From: Opisthorchis felineus
Taxonomy: Eukaryota > Platyhelminthes > Trematoda > Opisthorchiida > Opisthorchiidae
Direction of reading: 5' to 3'
Assembly (NCBI GenBank): GCA_004794785.1
Contig: SJOL01006409.1
Coordinates: 539,625-603,624 of the forward strand
DNA length: 64,000 nt
How positions within the stretch are numbered: the first letter of the stretch is position 1; each line of letters opens with the position of its first letter. Positions 26,180-36,499 of this stretch are shown here, piece by piece. A program made the translations under genes and the position numbers. A model generated the notes under the pieces. The model was not told the DNA's origin and made no database searches. It saw only the letters and a list, made by a program, of their open reading frames with translations.

Positions 26180-26440
26180 GATCTATTAGTGAGAAAGAAA
26201 AAAGTATTGAATAATTCAGTTCTCCGTACTTCAAAGCCAACATTTGTTTTTAAAACTTGGTCAATACTTGGTCAATAATACTTGGTCAACTGGACCCTAA
26301 GCTTGAACGGTGCTCTCTGGCTTCAACTAATCGACATATTTTCCACACAAAAAAAAGATGAACTTCCTGTTACGTCCCTGTTATGAAGACGGACATTTAC
26401 TACAGGCAGAAATTGAAATCTGTCCGAAATTTACTCCTAT
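26180..26440. promoter_or_regulatory. Acceptor and upstream flank of the GATA start codon
   Basis: The pyrimidine-rich run and ACTAATAG next to the ATG (about 26182-26200) form a consensus 3' splice site. A short direct repeat of CTTGGTCAA with AATA spacers lies at about 26258-26300. I see no convincing TATA box or initiator, so the true promoter may be far upstream. Confidence 0.45.
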
Positions 26441-26449
26441 CTAAGAGCG

Positions 26450-26640
26450 AGCTAATCACACTGCTGATTAGCCTCTCGTGACCGAATGGTTGAGTTCAAA
26501 CTACTAGCTGGGAGGTTGAGGGTTCGAAACTTCCTGGAGTCTGATGAGATGCGCACTGTTGATGAATACCTGTTGGAATAAAACAGCTGTCCATTGCGTC
26601 TCGGCTTTTCAGCATAGACTGGGTCCATTTACAGGAAGAA
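26450..26640 (+). repeat. tRNA-derived SINE-A, copy 4
   Basis: The plus strand shows GAGCGAGCTAATCACAC, an A-box region CTCGTGACCGAATGGTTGAG, CTACTAGCTGGGAGG, an intact B-box GGGTTCGAAAC, CTTCCTGGAGTCTGATGAG, CACTGTTGATGA, GGAATAAAACAGCTGTCC and GTCTCGGCTTTTCAGCAT. It is the fullest copy for defining the family consensus. Confidence 0.75.
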
Positions 26641-29600
26641 CCCTCAACTGAAATGGATGGCAGAAGTTCAGTACAGTAGTGAATTGTAGGGATCTAGAAT
26701 GGACGTGAAAATCATACGTAATGGCTAGTGTGGGGATCATAAACTAACACTTATGCGTACCGGTAAACGAATCTACTGAGCTCTGCTTAGCAAGCGAAAC
26801 ACGCCTGATCTAGATTAGATCCGCGAAACTGAGCTAGTTTATGTTGACGGTACATGAGATAAATGCGATCCTGTAGTTTATTTGACTATCCATGCAGCGT
26901 CACTTGCAAATCTCATTGTGGGCTCCTTAACCTGCTGATCAACAGTGACCTTTAAACAAACGACCATCTTGTAATTATGAACTGTGCTCAGATCAGTCGG
27001 ACGTTTGCATAGTAGTTAAACTAAGTTGAACTAAAAGGCATGGAACGGTGATTTTTCAGTCGGTTCCAAAAATTTTTCAAAAAGGAAAAATGTTTCATTG
27101 AGAAATGTTTAACTTAGGTGAAGTCCAATGTGAACAACAAACCTATTTATATACACACCATTCTCTCCTGGTATGTTTATTTACGTCAGCCTACAGCAAG
27201 GGAAGAAAGCGATGGAGTCAAGTTTGGCTGTACAATTAGAGCTCATCGGCTTTTTGTATCCGCCACTGTACGGTGATTTGAACTCCGGACATCCGAAATA
27301 CGATAAAAGAGTGTTGCCACTTCCTCACGAGCGCACACTGAATACTCCTTCCGGTAGTTTTCAACGCTACCTGATCGAGAAGCCTTGACGGACAGCTCAG
27401 TCGATTTGCACACCATAGTCATCGTTCCGAGACTCCAGTAACCCAATCACAGCCTGTTCAGATGTGATGTTTCATGCGCATTGGGCGTGCGCTGGTGGAG
27501 TAGTGCTGACAAGCCCGGCTAGTATGTTGGATGATTTGCACAGCATGTAACCGCTTAGTAAAGAACGAAAATCAAGTTCAGAGCTTCGTTTCTTTAGAAT
27601 AGTAACACCGGGATAGGAGAAAGATATTCCAAACCCGAGTGAGTGCATATATATCACACAGAACCCCCAAGCACTTGTGGGCATTTCATCAAAATTTATC
27701 ACCCAAAATGCTACTAAGTGTTCTCACATTCGAAGACCGCCCTGAACAACAAACATGCACTAAGAAGTAGATAGTGTATCCTCCTGCTATCATGACACCC
27801 TTTGCAGTTTAGTGTAGTATCCATTAAGCCGTACTCCAGGATGTTGTACAGATCATGAAAAAAGTGAGAAGCTGCGTATATAACCGATTCCTTTGGATTA
27901 ATAGTCCTTCGTTTGGCGCACACAGAGTGGGAGGACGATTTACAGCGACCTGTCCGAAGAAGGGCCACTGCGGGGTAGATCATTCGAGCCCTTCTTCTAT
28001 CTTCAGGTGCTAATGTTGGCAACAGTACGACAATACGACAACAGTACAATAACAGTACGATGCCAAAGCATTTAAAAGTTGGCAAAACTTGTGGAAGCAT
28101 GGTTTTGAGCAGCTGTCTTATGTTTTGATCGACCAACTGCACCTCACTGTGACTTTCTCAGACGCTCACCACAACTTATGCGTATTAGTTTGTGGCCGTC
28201 TGATAAACCGAATAGCCTCTGTTGTGACTTTTTCTCCTGTATAACTAAGTTCTCAGAATAAATCCGTCGGAAGCTTCATACACTTTTGAATTTACACGAG
28301 TACAAGCAATAATGTGATGTAAAACATGCGTCAGCTAGCGACAAGCTTCCACTTTCGTTTACTACTAGTCTCTCGTAGCGTAGCATAGTTCGAAGATCAC
28401 ATTGCGCAATACGGACGTTAATCAAGCTAAGGGATAATAATTTAGATATATCTCCGCCGTAAAACAGCCAAAAATCTTCCAAGACATGAAAGATCACTTG
28501 CTGGTGCACTGCGTCCAACAGTAGCTGGTACTTGAACATGCGACCATAAGCATCGCGGTGGACGACACTATCGTAGAAATCGGATTGATGGTGTTTTTTT
28601 TTTTGAATGTGGGATCAACAGTTAGTGGGTATCAACCTTATCTTTCCAGCTTTTTTTATTACTCGCTGATCGCCCATCCAGGTTGACGAATTTCGGTTAA
28701 TTTTGGATAGATAGAAAAAATCTGAGGCGCACCATCATCTCAGGTCATTCAGTCAGGAATACGACCCTTGAATCCCTTGGAGTTTCGCCTTAATTGTTTC
28801 TGTTAATGAACCAGCTCCATGGCCCGTCCTATATTTCCTGCAGGACAAAATAGTGAACTTTCTAAACTAGGTAAAGGGTGGACTTCTGAAGACAAAAAAT
28901 ATCCTAGAAATCTGGTGAGGCATACTGTGGACGCTCTGTGAACTGGTCGGTCATCGGAAATATACCCTTGTGGGGTAACTGTATACTGTTGCACATTCCC
29001 ATTGTATCAGAAGAGTTAGATATCTTACTAAGACAAGATTAAGGTGCGAAGTATCCCTATTTGTCCCCTATTTGCTGAAAGGAACAGTTGTAAATCAAGA
29101 CTTGCACATAGTAATGAAAAAGTTGAGTAATTCATTAATCCACATTCACATCACTTTCGTTTGAACAGTCTTGCTTCTGTGATGGTGTAATTATTCTCAC
29201 GCGTCCAGATGGGGTAGGGCAGTAGACTCGAATCTTACTGTTACTAGAGCTCATCATCAGTACATATCCTTGAGCGTGCCGGTGCTCTAACCTCGGAAGC
29301 TTGACATGCGAGGCGAGCGTGTTAACACTAGTTCACGCTGGACGCACGTGCGTGCCACTTGGAACATCCACGTAACAATCATGTTTTCGCAAGTAGAAAT
29401 GAACTGCAGGTACAATGCAAGTGCAGTGCGTTAGAATCAAACAAACACCAGAATCAATCATTCCACTGAGACTGTTCGTTATGAGAGGATAGTTATTCCA
29501 CTCATATTTCAGTCATACAAACAATGACTCGGCACACATGCTGCATTCTCAAATGCTCCACACCCCCTCGGCGGTTAAGAGCACAACCTGTTATAATGGT

Positions 29601-30000
29601 CACCTTAGACGAGCCCCGGAAGGAGCATCCTTCTGAACCTATATTATCCGCAGCCAATGAGTGCGTTAAGTAAATCTTCAAGTCAATAATTCTGAAAGCT
29701 AACCTCTGTGTTATACTATCTGTATCGCTCCTAAAAACTTGCAGGCTGCTCATATTATGTTCCTCTTTGTTCAGGGCTCACCAGTCGGACGCAGTCCTAT
29801 CAGATGATAGTGGGTTGTTGGCGATTTCTAATTGACTGATCAGGGAAAAATCCTATGATATGTTGAGCATCGACCCAGCCGAACCATAAGGTAGGCTACA
29901 TGACCAGTTGAAGTTTGTTGTACAGGCGAGAATCCCATTCAAAGCTCCCCATTTAACATGAATTAGTTATGATGCTTCACTTTCGCGTTGCAGGTAAGAT
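26640..30000. other. Noncoding, no gene seen
   Basis: Open frames here are short or unrelated to anything I know, and none has matching splice sites. The stretch 28021-28060 is a small imperfect tandem array of ACAACAGTACGA-like units. No SINE or foldback copy was found. Confidence 0.45.
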
Positions 30001-30020
30001 ACCCCCCCCCCCACCCCCTC
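30001..30020. repeat. Poly(C) tract
   Basis: A run of eleven C, then A, then five C. Such tracts are prone to length errors in assembly. Confidence 0.8.
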
Positions 30021-30654
30021 CGTCTATTGAGTCTCACTGCAGGCGGCAAAGCAACAATCTGAGAAACTGAAATTAAAATAAGAGAATTGGTTGTGTGGAA
30101 GTAAGTGAAAATTTCGGGCGATCTTCCCTTACTGCTTATACAAAATAGCAGAGACCACTTTTGTTGTCTTTTGGCTGATAAACACATATTTATTTACCAA
30201 AATGGGGGACTGTTTGATAGAACACTGAAAATGTCATCAGTCGTTGGTTTGTTCGCTGAGCTGGGCAATTTTATTGCAGTCATTTCAGCACCAATCGAGA
30301 CGACATCGCTGTTAGGGAGCGCTGTGGAGCAAAGCGATCAGTCGGCCAGAGTCAGTAGTAAATGCCATCAGTACCACCGAGGACTAAAGCTAATCCTCCG
30401 GCCAACGTTTCCACTGTTACTGTTTAATTCAATTCCCTCTATTTACTACGTGGCATTCATACCCAAGTGTTTCAAAGTGACCTGTTCTTTCTACTCCAGA
30501 ACCACTATTTGTAATAATAGTTCAAACCATTCAGAATGTATCATTCTCGCTTAACTTCCCCGTATCTCTGTCCGTCAGACCTGACACAATCGCACACCCA
30601 CCTTGTTGAATTTCAACTCGGCACAATCTCGCTTCATTAGACCTAGTTGGCTTG

Positions 30655-30855
30655 ATCTGACAAAAAAGATCATTCAGCTGTAGCACCATTTCCGTGCCTA
30701 ACTGCCATGCCACCAGAAGGAAGCACGAGGGCTGGGATACTGCCAGGTTGCCCAAGCCTAGACAGGGGAAGTTGAGAGGCAGAGGTCGGGTTCGAACCAC
30801 GGACCTTCCGGTCAGTAAATTTTCGCTCTAACCACTGAGCCATCTCGCCCCCTTG
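30655..30855 (-). repeat. tRNA-derived SINE-B, copy 1
   Basis: On the minus strand the element starts near 30853 with GGGCGAGATGGCTCAGTGG (A box TGGCTCAGTGG), then GACCGGAAGGTCCGTGG, then B box GGTTCGAACCC at about 30798-30788, followed by a body with CTAGGCTTGGGCAACC, CCCAGCCCTCGTGC and GGCATGGCAGTTAGGC. The boxes are spaced as in a tRNA gene, and the head looks tRNA-derived without being a functional tRNA. The conceptual translation around [18 protein letters not shown] is one I recall as a common artefact in fluke protein sets. Confidence 0.75.
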
Positions 30856-31017
30856 ATCTAACAAGCCGGTGATAAACCACCGGGAACCGTTATGATCTAT
30901 TCCCAAATTTAGCTTTACCTGTATCATTCGCACGCATGTTGTCATGATGGAGCCCCAGCAGTCAAACAATAGAGTAACAGAACTGCTCCGTCCATTCGTG
31001 AAATAAATTGATAACAT

Positions 31018-31055
31018 GAAAAAACTAGTAAAACTAGTAAAAACTAGTAAGAAAC
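31018..31055. repeat. Short ACTAGTA tandem array
   Basis: Three or so units of AAACTAGTA in a row. No further meaning is evident. Confidence 0.6.
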
Positions 31056-31271
31056 TACCTTGGTAACTACTAAATCACCAACACCTGACCCTTAACCAAG
31101 TACCATTTGAAAAGTTAGTAAACAGATAGAGTTCATTTGATCATCTTGAAGTAATACAGCCGATAAACAATCACGTTAAATAGCCCCTACCGATGAAGAG
31201 AAACCGTCACTTGGTCAGGAAAATAAGCAGACCATACAACTACAACCCGCACTCTGCGAAACTAAACATTG

Positions 31272-31720
31272 TCATAGACGTGATACACTACTCATAAGGC
31301 TGCTGCAAATTCTTCGACAGTCCACGACCAGTTTCGCCCTTCTTGGGGCTCATCAGGTAGGCACAGTCCCTGAGTTTCCGTCAATCTTATGTTCTACTTA
31401 GAACCAACTTGCACGAAATTAGCGAAGTGCACTCATTTGCAAACAAATTTGGTTTTGCGAGGACTGCGCCTAGCTGATGATCCCCAAGGAGGGCGAAACC
31501 GGTCGTGGGCAGTCGAAGAATTCTCAGCAACCTTAAGAGTAGTATATTACGTTTATACATGCATCGCGATATCTCGAATATCGTAGCAACTGAAACATGA
31601 GGCGGCCTGGTGCAGCACATTCAGTTGCTCAGAAATATCATAAACGAGAGATTCAGCTGGGTTCCAGGTGAGTCTCTCACAAAACCAAGTTTGTTTGCAA
31701 ATGAGTGTATTTCGCTAAAC
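31272..31720 (+). repeat. Hammerhead foldback repeat, composite copy
   Basis: The order is: ATAGACGTGATACACTACTC, an inverted hammerhead (31320-31362, minus), CTTATGTTCTACTTAGAACC, ACTCATTTGCAAACAAATTT, an abrupt junction at about 31461 (TTTTGCGAG to GACTGCGCC), a plus-strand hammerhead relic (about 31468-31510), AGCAACCTTAAGAGTAG, the conserved hairpin CGATATCTCGAATATCG, then CATGAGGCGGCCTGG and AACGAGAGATTCAGC, ending at TGTATTTCGCTAA. The same junction occurs inverted at 48.46 kb, so this arrangement is a real, mobile subfamily rather than a chance rearrangement. Confidence 0.8.
31320..31362 (-). ncRNA. Type I hammerhead ribozyme (near intact)
   Basis: On the minus strand: GCCTAC (stem I), CTGATGA, GCCCCAAGAAGGGC (stem II, 4 bp), GAA, ACT-GGT (stem III with one wobble), C (cleavage position), GTGGAC (stem I). 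Stem I has one A-C mismatch. All core nucleotides needed for self-cleavage are present. Activity is predicted, not shown. Confidence 0.7.
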
Positions 31721-31989
31721 ATTATCATCTTATGCTGCGTTTTCAGTATGTGCCCATGCAGAAGAGATTATCACCGGGAGATCTGATTTCCGTCCAGTAA
31801 AACCAGGAGTCTCACTGAAAGCAGCGCAAAAGCTGCCTTCTTGATATCTCGGCCATAGAACAGTACAAAATTGTTGATGATGTCAAATAAGCTAGAGCCG
31901 AACTAAGCATCTATGGACAAATCGAACTGCTTCGAGAAGCAGCAAACTAATTTGCTTTGAACGTGTAACTTAAATGAATCCCATCTGAA

Positions 31990-32085
31990 ACAGAGACTAC
32001 GCCTATCTGCTGAATTTCAAAATGGGTGAAATCGGTCGTGGGCTGTCGAAGAGTTTTCAGCAATCTTATGACTAGTGCCTTCTGT
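31990..32085 (+). repeat. Isolated, decayed hammerhead arm
   Basis: Holds ACGCCTAT, CTGCTGA (core mutated from CTGATGA), a broken stem II, GAAATCGGTC, GTGGGCTGTCGAAGAG, TTTTCAGCAATCTTATGA. Only the arm remains; the centre is absent. Not expected to cleave. Confidence 0.6.
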
Positions 32086-32089
32086 CGAG

Positions 32090-35000
32090 AAAATCGAACC
32101 GCCTCTTTTATTTCAAACTAACCAGAGTGTGATCTCCGGGTAATACTTAAAAGAGGTGAACTAGTCGGTAAATAACCCATCTATCGATATGCATATTTCG
32201 AATGATTGTCATCATACTGTTATTACAGGGGCGTCAGGGACGTTTGAGCCCATGTTGTCCGACTGACTATAAGGTTGCAGGAATAACAGAGGAAATGGCC
32301 ATTCGCACAGAACAAGGTGAACCAGCGGAGCTAGGTTCATTTGCTGGTCGGTCGCGTAGACCCCAGTGATCATCTATGATATCTGAGTTCAACGATCTGT
32401 AATGTCCTTTCGTCTGCCTTCTAAATGGTTAATTCATTCAATGTTGCACACTATGAGGTCACCTCCCAGACAGTCGATTTTCTCTCCGCTTCGCACAATC
32501 CGGGCTATGACAAACGCCAACTACTTATGTGCTGTGCATGGCTTTTAGCTACCTTTATACCATAGTGGTTACCCACTTAGAACGAAAGCACTTTGATTTT
32601 TTGACATCCTTATTGACGAGCCTGTAGTCCGCATATGCAGGTTAGTCTACTGTCGTTTGATACATAAAAAGAATGCAGATTTGTTACCTGTCTTTCTTTT
32701 TTGGCAGGAGAAAAAAGTACGAAACTAGTAGAATTGGCACTTGGGACAATGGCTCACGACTGTTAGACTATTTAAGACCTGAGAATTTTCAAGTTTAGTG
32801 GCCGACATGAAAATCATAATATCTTTTACTAGTACGGCCCAAAATTATTGAAAGTAAAAGCGATTTCAGAAGGGGTTCTCAAATTTTACTTCGAAATGAG
32901 CGAATGAGGTTTACGACTAGGCTTCCAAAGACTTTTTGATTTTACAGCGAACTGACAAAGAAAGGGCTGAGTTCCAAAAACAAAGGGAGATCAGCATGAC
33001 TTGAAGAAAACAGCCATCTCCAACTTAGTCTTCTTTAGATGAGTATTGGTATGATCCACTGCACTAGCCAAAATACCGAAAAGAACTGCGAAGGAGCAAA
33101 CTATCCGAATCAAATTGAGCCAGCGGAGCGCCTGAAGCTGCGCACAACGGCGCTGCTTCCGAATTAGTAAATTTGTTTGCTTTGAGTATAGCCGTTATAT
33201 CAATGGTGGGATCACTTACATTAAAGGTTGAAAGTGTTTAGAAGTGAAAAAAACACAGGAAGGTTCCGACACTTAACCTGGTGTGTAGATTGAAATCGAA
33301 ACCGAAATATCCTCAAGACCTGTCTCGTCCGAATAACATTCGTTCTTGTGCAATAAACTGCTTCCGAGCAGAGACTGTGTTCCCTAATCACATTCCAAAA
33401 TGACAAGCTATTTCAGACAACGTGTGAACCACGGAGCAGCTTGCAGGGACTGCGCATACCATGTAATCATAGGATGGGGAGAAAACGTTCATTGTTTCTC
33501 GGTAGACGTTTAGCATTCGCAGTAACGAAGTGAATATGGCGGCAAAGTTACCCTGGGGCATCCTATGTGCTGTGTCGAGTAAGACTAGCAGAGATTGCGC
33601 ACAATACTCACTCATGTGTAATCTAAATTAGAGGTCACATAAAATAGAATGCGAGTATGTGCTCCCCCTCAGATCGACAAAAATAAGCCCAAGTTCTCGA
33701 ATAACAATGAACTTACCCGTTCAGAATTATCTGTAATTAGATCAAATTATCTTCACATGTAATGTCCACTGCGACGAAGAAGTTCCGAATAAGAAAGTGG
33801 ACCGTCCAGCCCGAGCTGCCGATCGATCTGGGAAACACTTTACCCAATGACCGTCTTAAAAAGCGACGAGTGTGGGGGGTTTGCATGACACGTACACTAT
33901 ATCAGTTAAATTACTCTATCGCCTCTTCGGTGTGAAACAATTGGACAAGCTTTGCGTGTTTGAGGTGGCGGCGATGCAGCAGGCCTGCCGAGGTTTGGAC
34001 CAATACAAATTGCACAACCGTTGCCGACCTACAAGCTTTGCTCTCGTCCGCTCGCTTGGCTAAAGAGTGTGCGCGCGCTCGCATGACAATCCCACCGATA
34101 AGACGTATCAAACGGAGGGGTGTGTGACAAAGTCGAACACATCCAAACAAGCGGACATGGATGCGTAGGACAACAATGGATTACGGACGCACACAGACAC
34201 TCGCATACTAGCAAATCACGTTACTCTAGCGCGCACTAAATATTCCCGCGAGTTAGAGTGAGGGAAAATCTAAGACTCTAATGATGCTTCCATTATTCGA
34301 AGAAGGTTCGACTGTTTCAAGCGTAGTCACTACGCCGTGATTTTTTACGCATAGAACTTCGCCAAGATTCAACAAACTGTTAGGGAATTGGATAATCCTT
34401 CTATCAAGCTTAAGTGTATATCCAAAAGTTCTTCTTTTGTGAAAACGACACTTTCTGTCGGATTCATTTGCTTTTTTTCACGATGTTAATCATCTAGGGA
34501 ATTGGTCAGGGACTGAACAACTCTTTGATGCAGTAGTTCTCCTCTCTCAGGGGTGCATCTGAACAAGAGACACCTTTTTTACACTTGGAGTTACTTCACT
34601 AGAACGGCAGAGCATTAGATAGAAAGCTCATTGCTGGAAGGGACACCCTTCCAGGGCATGCAGGAGACAGCATATGACCTCCTATGAAGCACATTTGCCT
34701 GCAGCTGAGGACAATATCGGTTTTAGCTGAAAGCAAGGAGCGGTATATGTTTCATTACCCAAAATTAGGCTTTAAACCTGGAAAACCTTGTTCACTGTAT
34801 CGATGCAACCTACGTGAACAGGACACAGGTGTGCTCATGACTCCCTGGGATAAAAGCACGACGGTTATTCTGACGGACTTCCACTCAGTTGTCCTTGGTT
34901 TGTAATCGTGTGAGTTCAGTTTGGGCCAACTTCAATTTTGATGACACTGCCGAAAGTACAAACAGAATGGACTGCAGCACCAGCTAAGCTGAGAGCGACA

Positions 35001-35480
35001 CGCACCCACAAAGACTTCCACTTTGATGTTTTTCGTTCGGTTTGTTGTGCTGCTTTTCTTTTTAACAAAATTTTTGTTATGTGCCGACGAACTCTATTTC
35101 TAATGGGCAGAGCAAAAAACGGAAGAGAATACTTTTATAAACTGTTGGTGTGTATCCGGGTTTGAAATAAGACAAGGAGCGACTAGATCGTTGTATGACG
35201 CCAGATTGTTAACTCATTGACACTGCAACCACTCAAGTGCGATCAAATTGGTGGCTTCAACTAACCCGCTACCGCCCAAACATTACCTCGAGTCACTTAG
35301 CCAGTGGACTTTGTCGAATGTGCCTCAGAAAGGATGAGGCCTGGTCTTATGTGGACGTTTCTGGCGCAATGATCTGCCAGTCTATTTCGCTTCATGCTGG
35401 TCGATGGCAGGCCGTGGTTAATGACCGTCTGTCATCACCTGACTGATCAATGTATGTGAGCAAGCTAGAGTGCGTGTATA
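32090..35480. other. Noncoding, no gene seen
   Basis: Nothing above background: no domain, no repeat copy I recognise, no RNA gene. A CG-rich patch around 34060-34085 (GTGCGCGCGCTCGC) is short. Confidence 0.4.
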
Positions 35481-35489
35481 TTAAATTAT

Positions 35490-35785
35490 TCAACAACTTT
35501 ATTATTATTATTTAAACAACTTAGGCACGGCCCCAAGGTGAAACAATCGTATCTGCTATTTGTTAGGCGCTCATCACTCCCCTTGTGCTTGAGAAGAAGG
35601 GCGCTGTCAAATGGCAGTCCTAAGGTTTGATCCCTCTCCGGTGCATGGTCGGCTGCGGCCGAAAGGTAGAATATACGAACACTACCAATAAAAACTAAGA
35701 CTCTGGTTTCCACTCTAAAGCGCATTTGCATGAAGCAATCCCACTGTTTTCTCCAGACGGAGACAGTATAACCGCCCATACTAAT
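35490..35785 (-). repeat. Possible 3' end of a retrotransposon with (AAT)n tail
   Basis: Read on the minus strand the segment ends in AATAATAATAAAG (35513-35498), a tail like those of some CR1- and RTE-type elements and SINEs. Upstream it has GCCGCAGCCGACCATGC and GGCGCTGTCA-like GC-rich blocks unlike the flanks. There is no coding signature, so the class is a guess. Confidence 0.3.
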
Positions 35786-35939
35786 TCCTTTCTCCTGTAG
35801 ATAATTCTAAAGCGATTGTTTTTTTAGATGAAAGTTTACCGTGCGCCTGTGGAACGTCCGAAATCGGGTGGATTCAACTGAAAATCAGATCGACCGCCCT
35901 GCAGTTCGCACCGTTTTGGTGCGGAGACATCAACCCTTT

Positions 35940-36300
35940 ATGTGTCAAGACCAGAAGTGGACTGCTACTCGGATTTCCAGTATCTTGGATGCACACCGTC
36001 CACCGACTTGATCGTCGACTGTGAGCTGGGCTCTCAGTTTGCCAATATCAGCGTGACTTCTGACAAACTCCAGGAAGGGGCATCGAGAAACCGGAGACCA
36101 ATCTGCACGCCTACAAGGCGGTGGTTCTTTCTGTTCTCGTGCACAGTATTGAATCACTGACCATGTACCGGCGCAACCTGCATCGATGAAACTTCGGAGG
36201 GTAAAGTGTCTTATCCACCTTAGCTTTCTAAGATTGCCACACAACTAGATCAACGGTGGTGCTGGAAGTGACTTTAAGTGGCCATCATCAAATAAAGCTA
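35940..36300 (+). pseudogene. Non-LTR retrotransposon reverse transcriptase relic
   Basis: The plus strand encodes FQYLGCTPSTDLIVDCEL in one frame. This matches the F-x-YLG-x-x-x-x-x-D motif that follows the catalytic domain in LINE-type reverse transcriptases. After a frameshift, a second frame reads NLHAYKAVVLSVLVHSIESL then TMYRRNLHR, matching the later K-x-x-x-Y-R-A-x-V-x-x-x-L-L-Y-x-x-E-x-W-type segment. Stops and frame changes follow. The catalytic YADD region and endonuclease are not present, so it is a 5'-truncated dead copy. Confidence 0.6.
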
Positions 36301-36499
36301 ATCAACTGGTTAATTGTAGAGCATCGCGACGGTGAGATCTGGGTTCCGCTTATTGGTAATGCGGGTTCAACTGCTGGGCTGATTCCATATGTGTCTGCAA
36401 AATCTCAGTTCAACGCCAAAGACATCCTGAGCGTTCAGAGTGCAACGGTGCTAGAAGTGACGTATGACCGCAGTCGAACACACAATGCCGAATAATGCC

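Noticed and set aside
30795..30850. tRNA gene at the SINE-B head
   Set aside because: A and B boxes are present but I cannot fold an acceptor stem or a proper anticodon arm; it is a tRNA-derived SINE.
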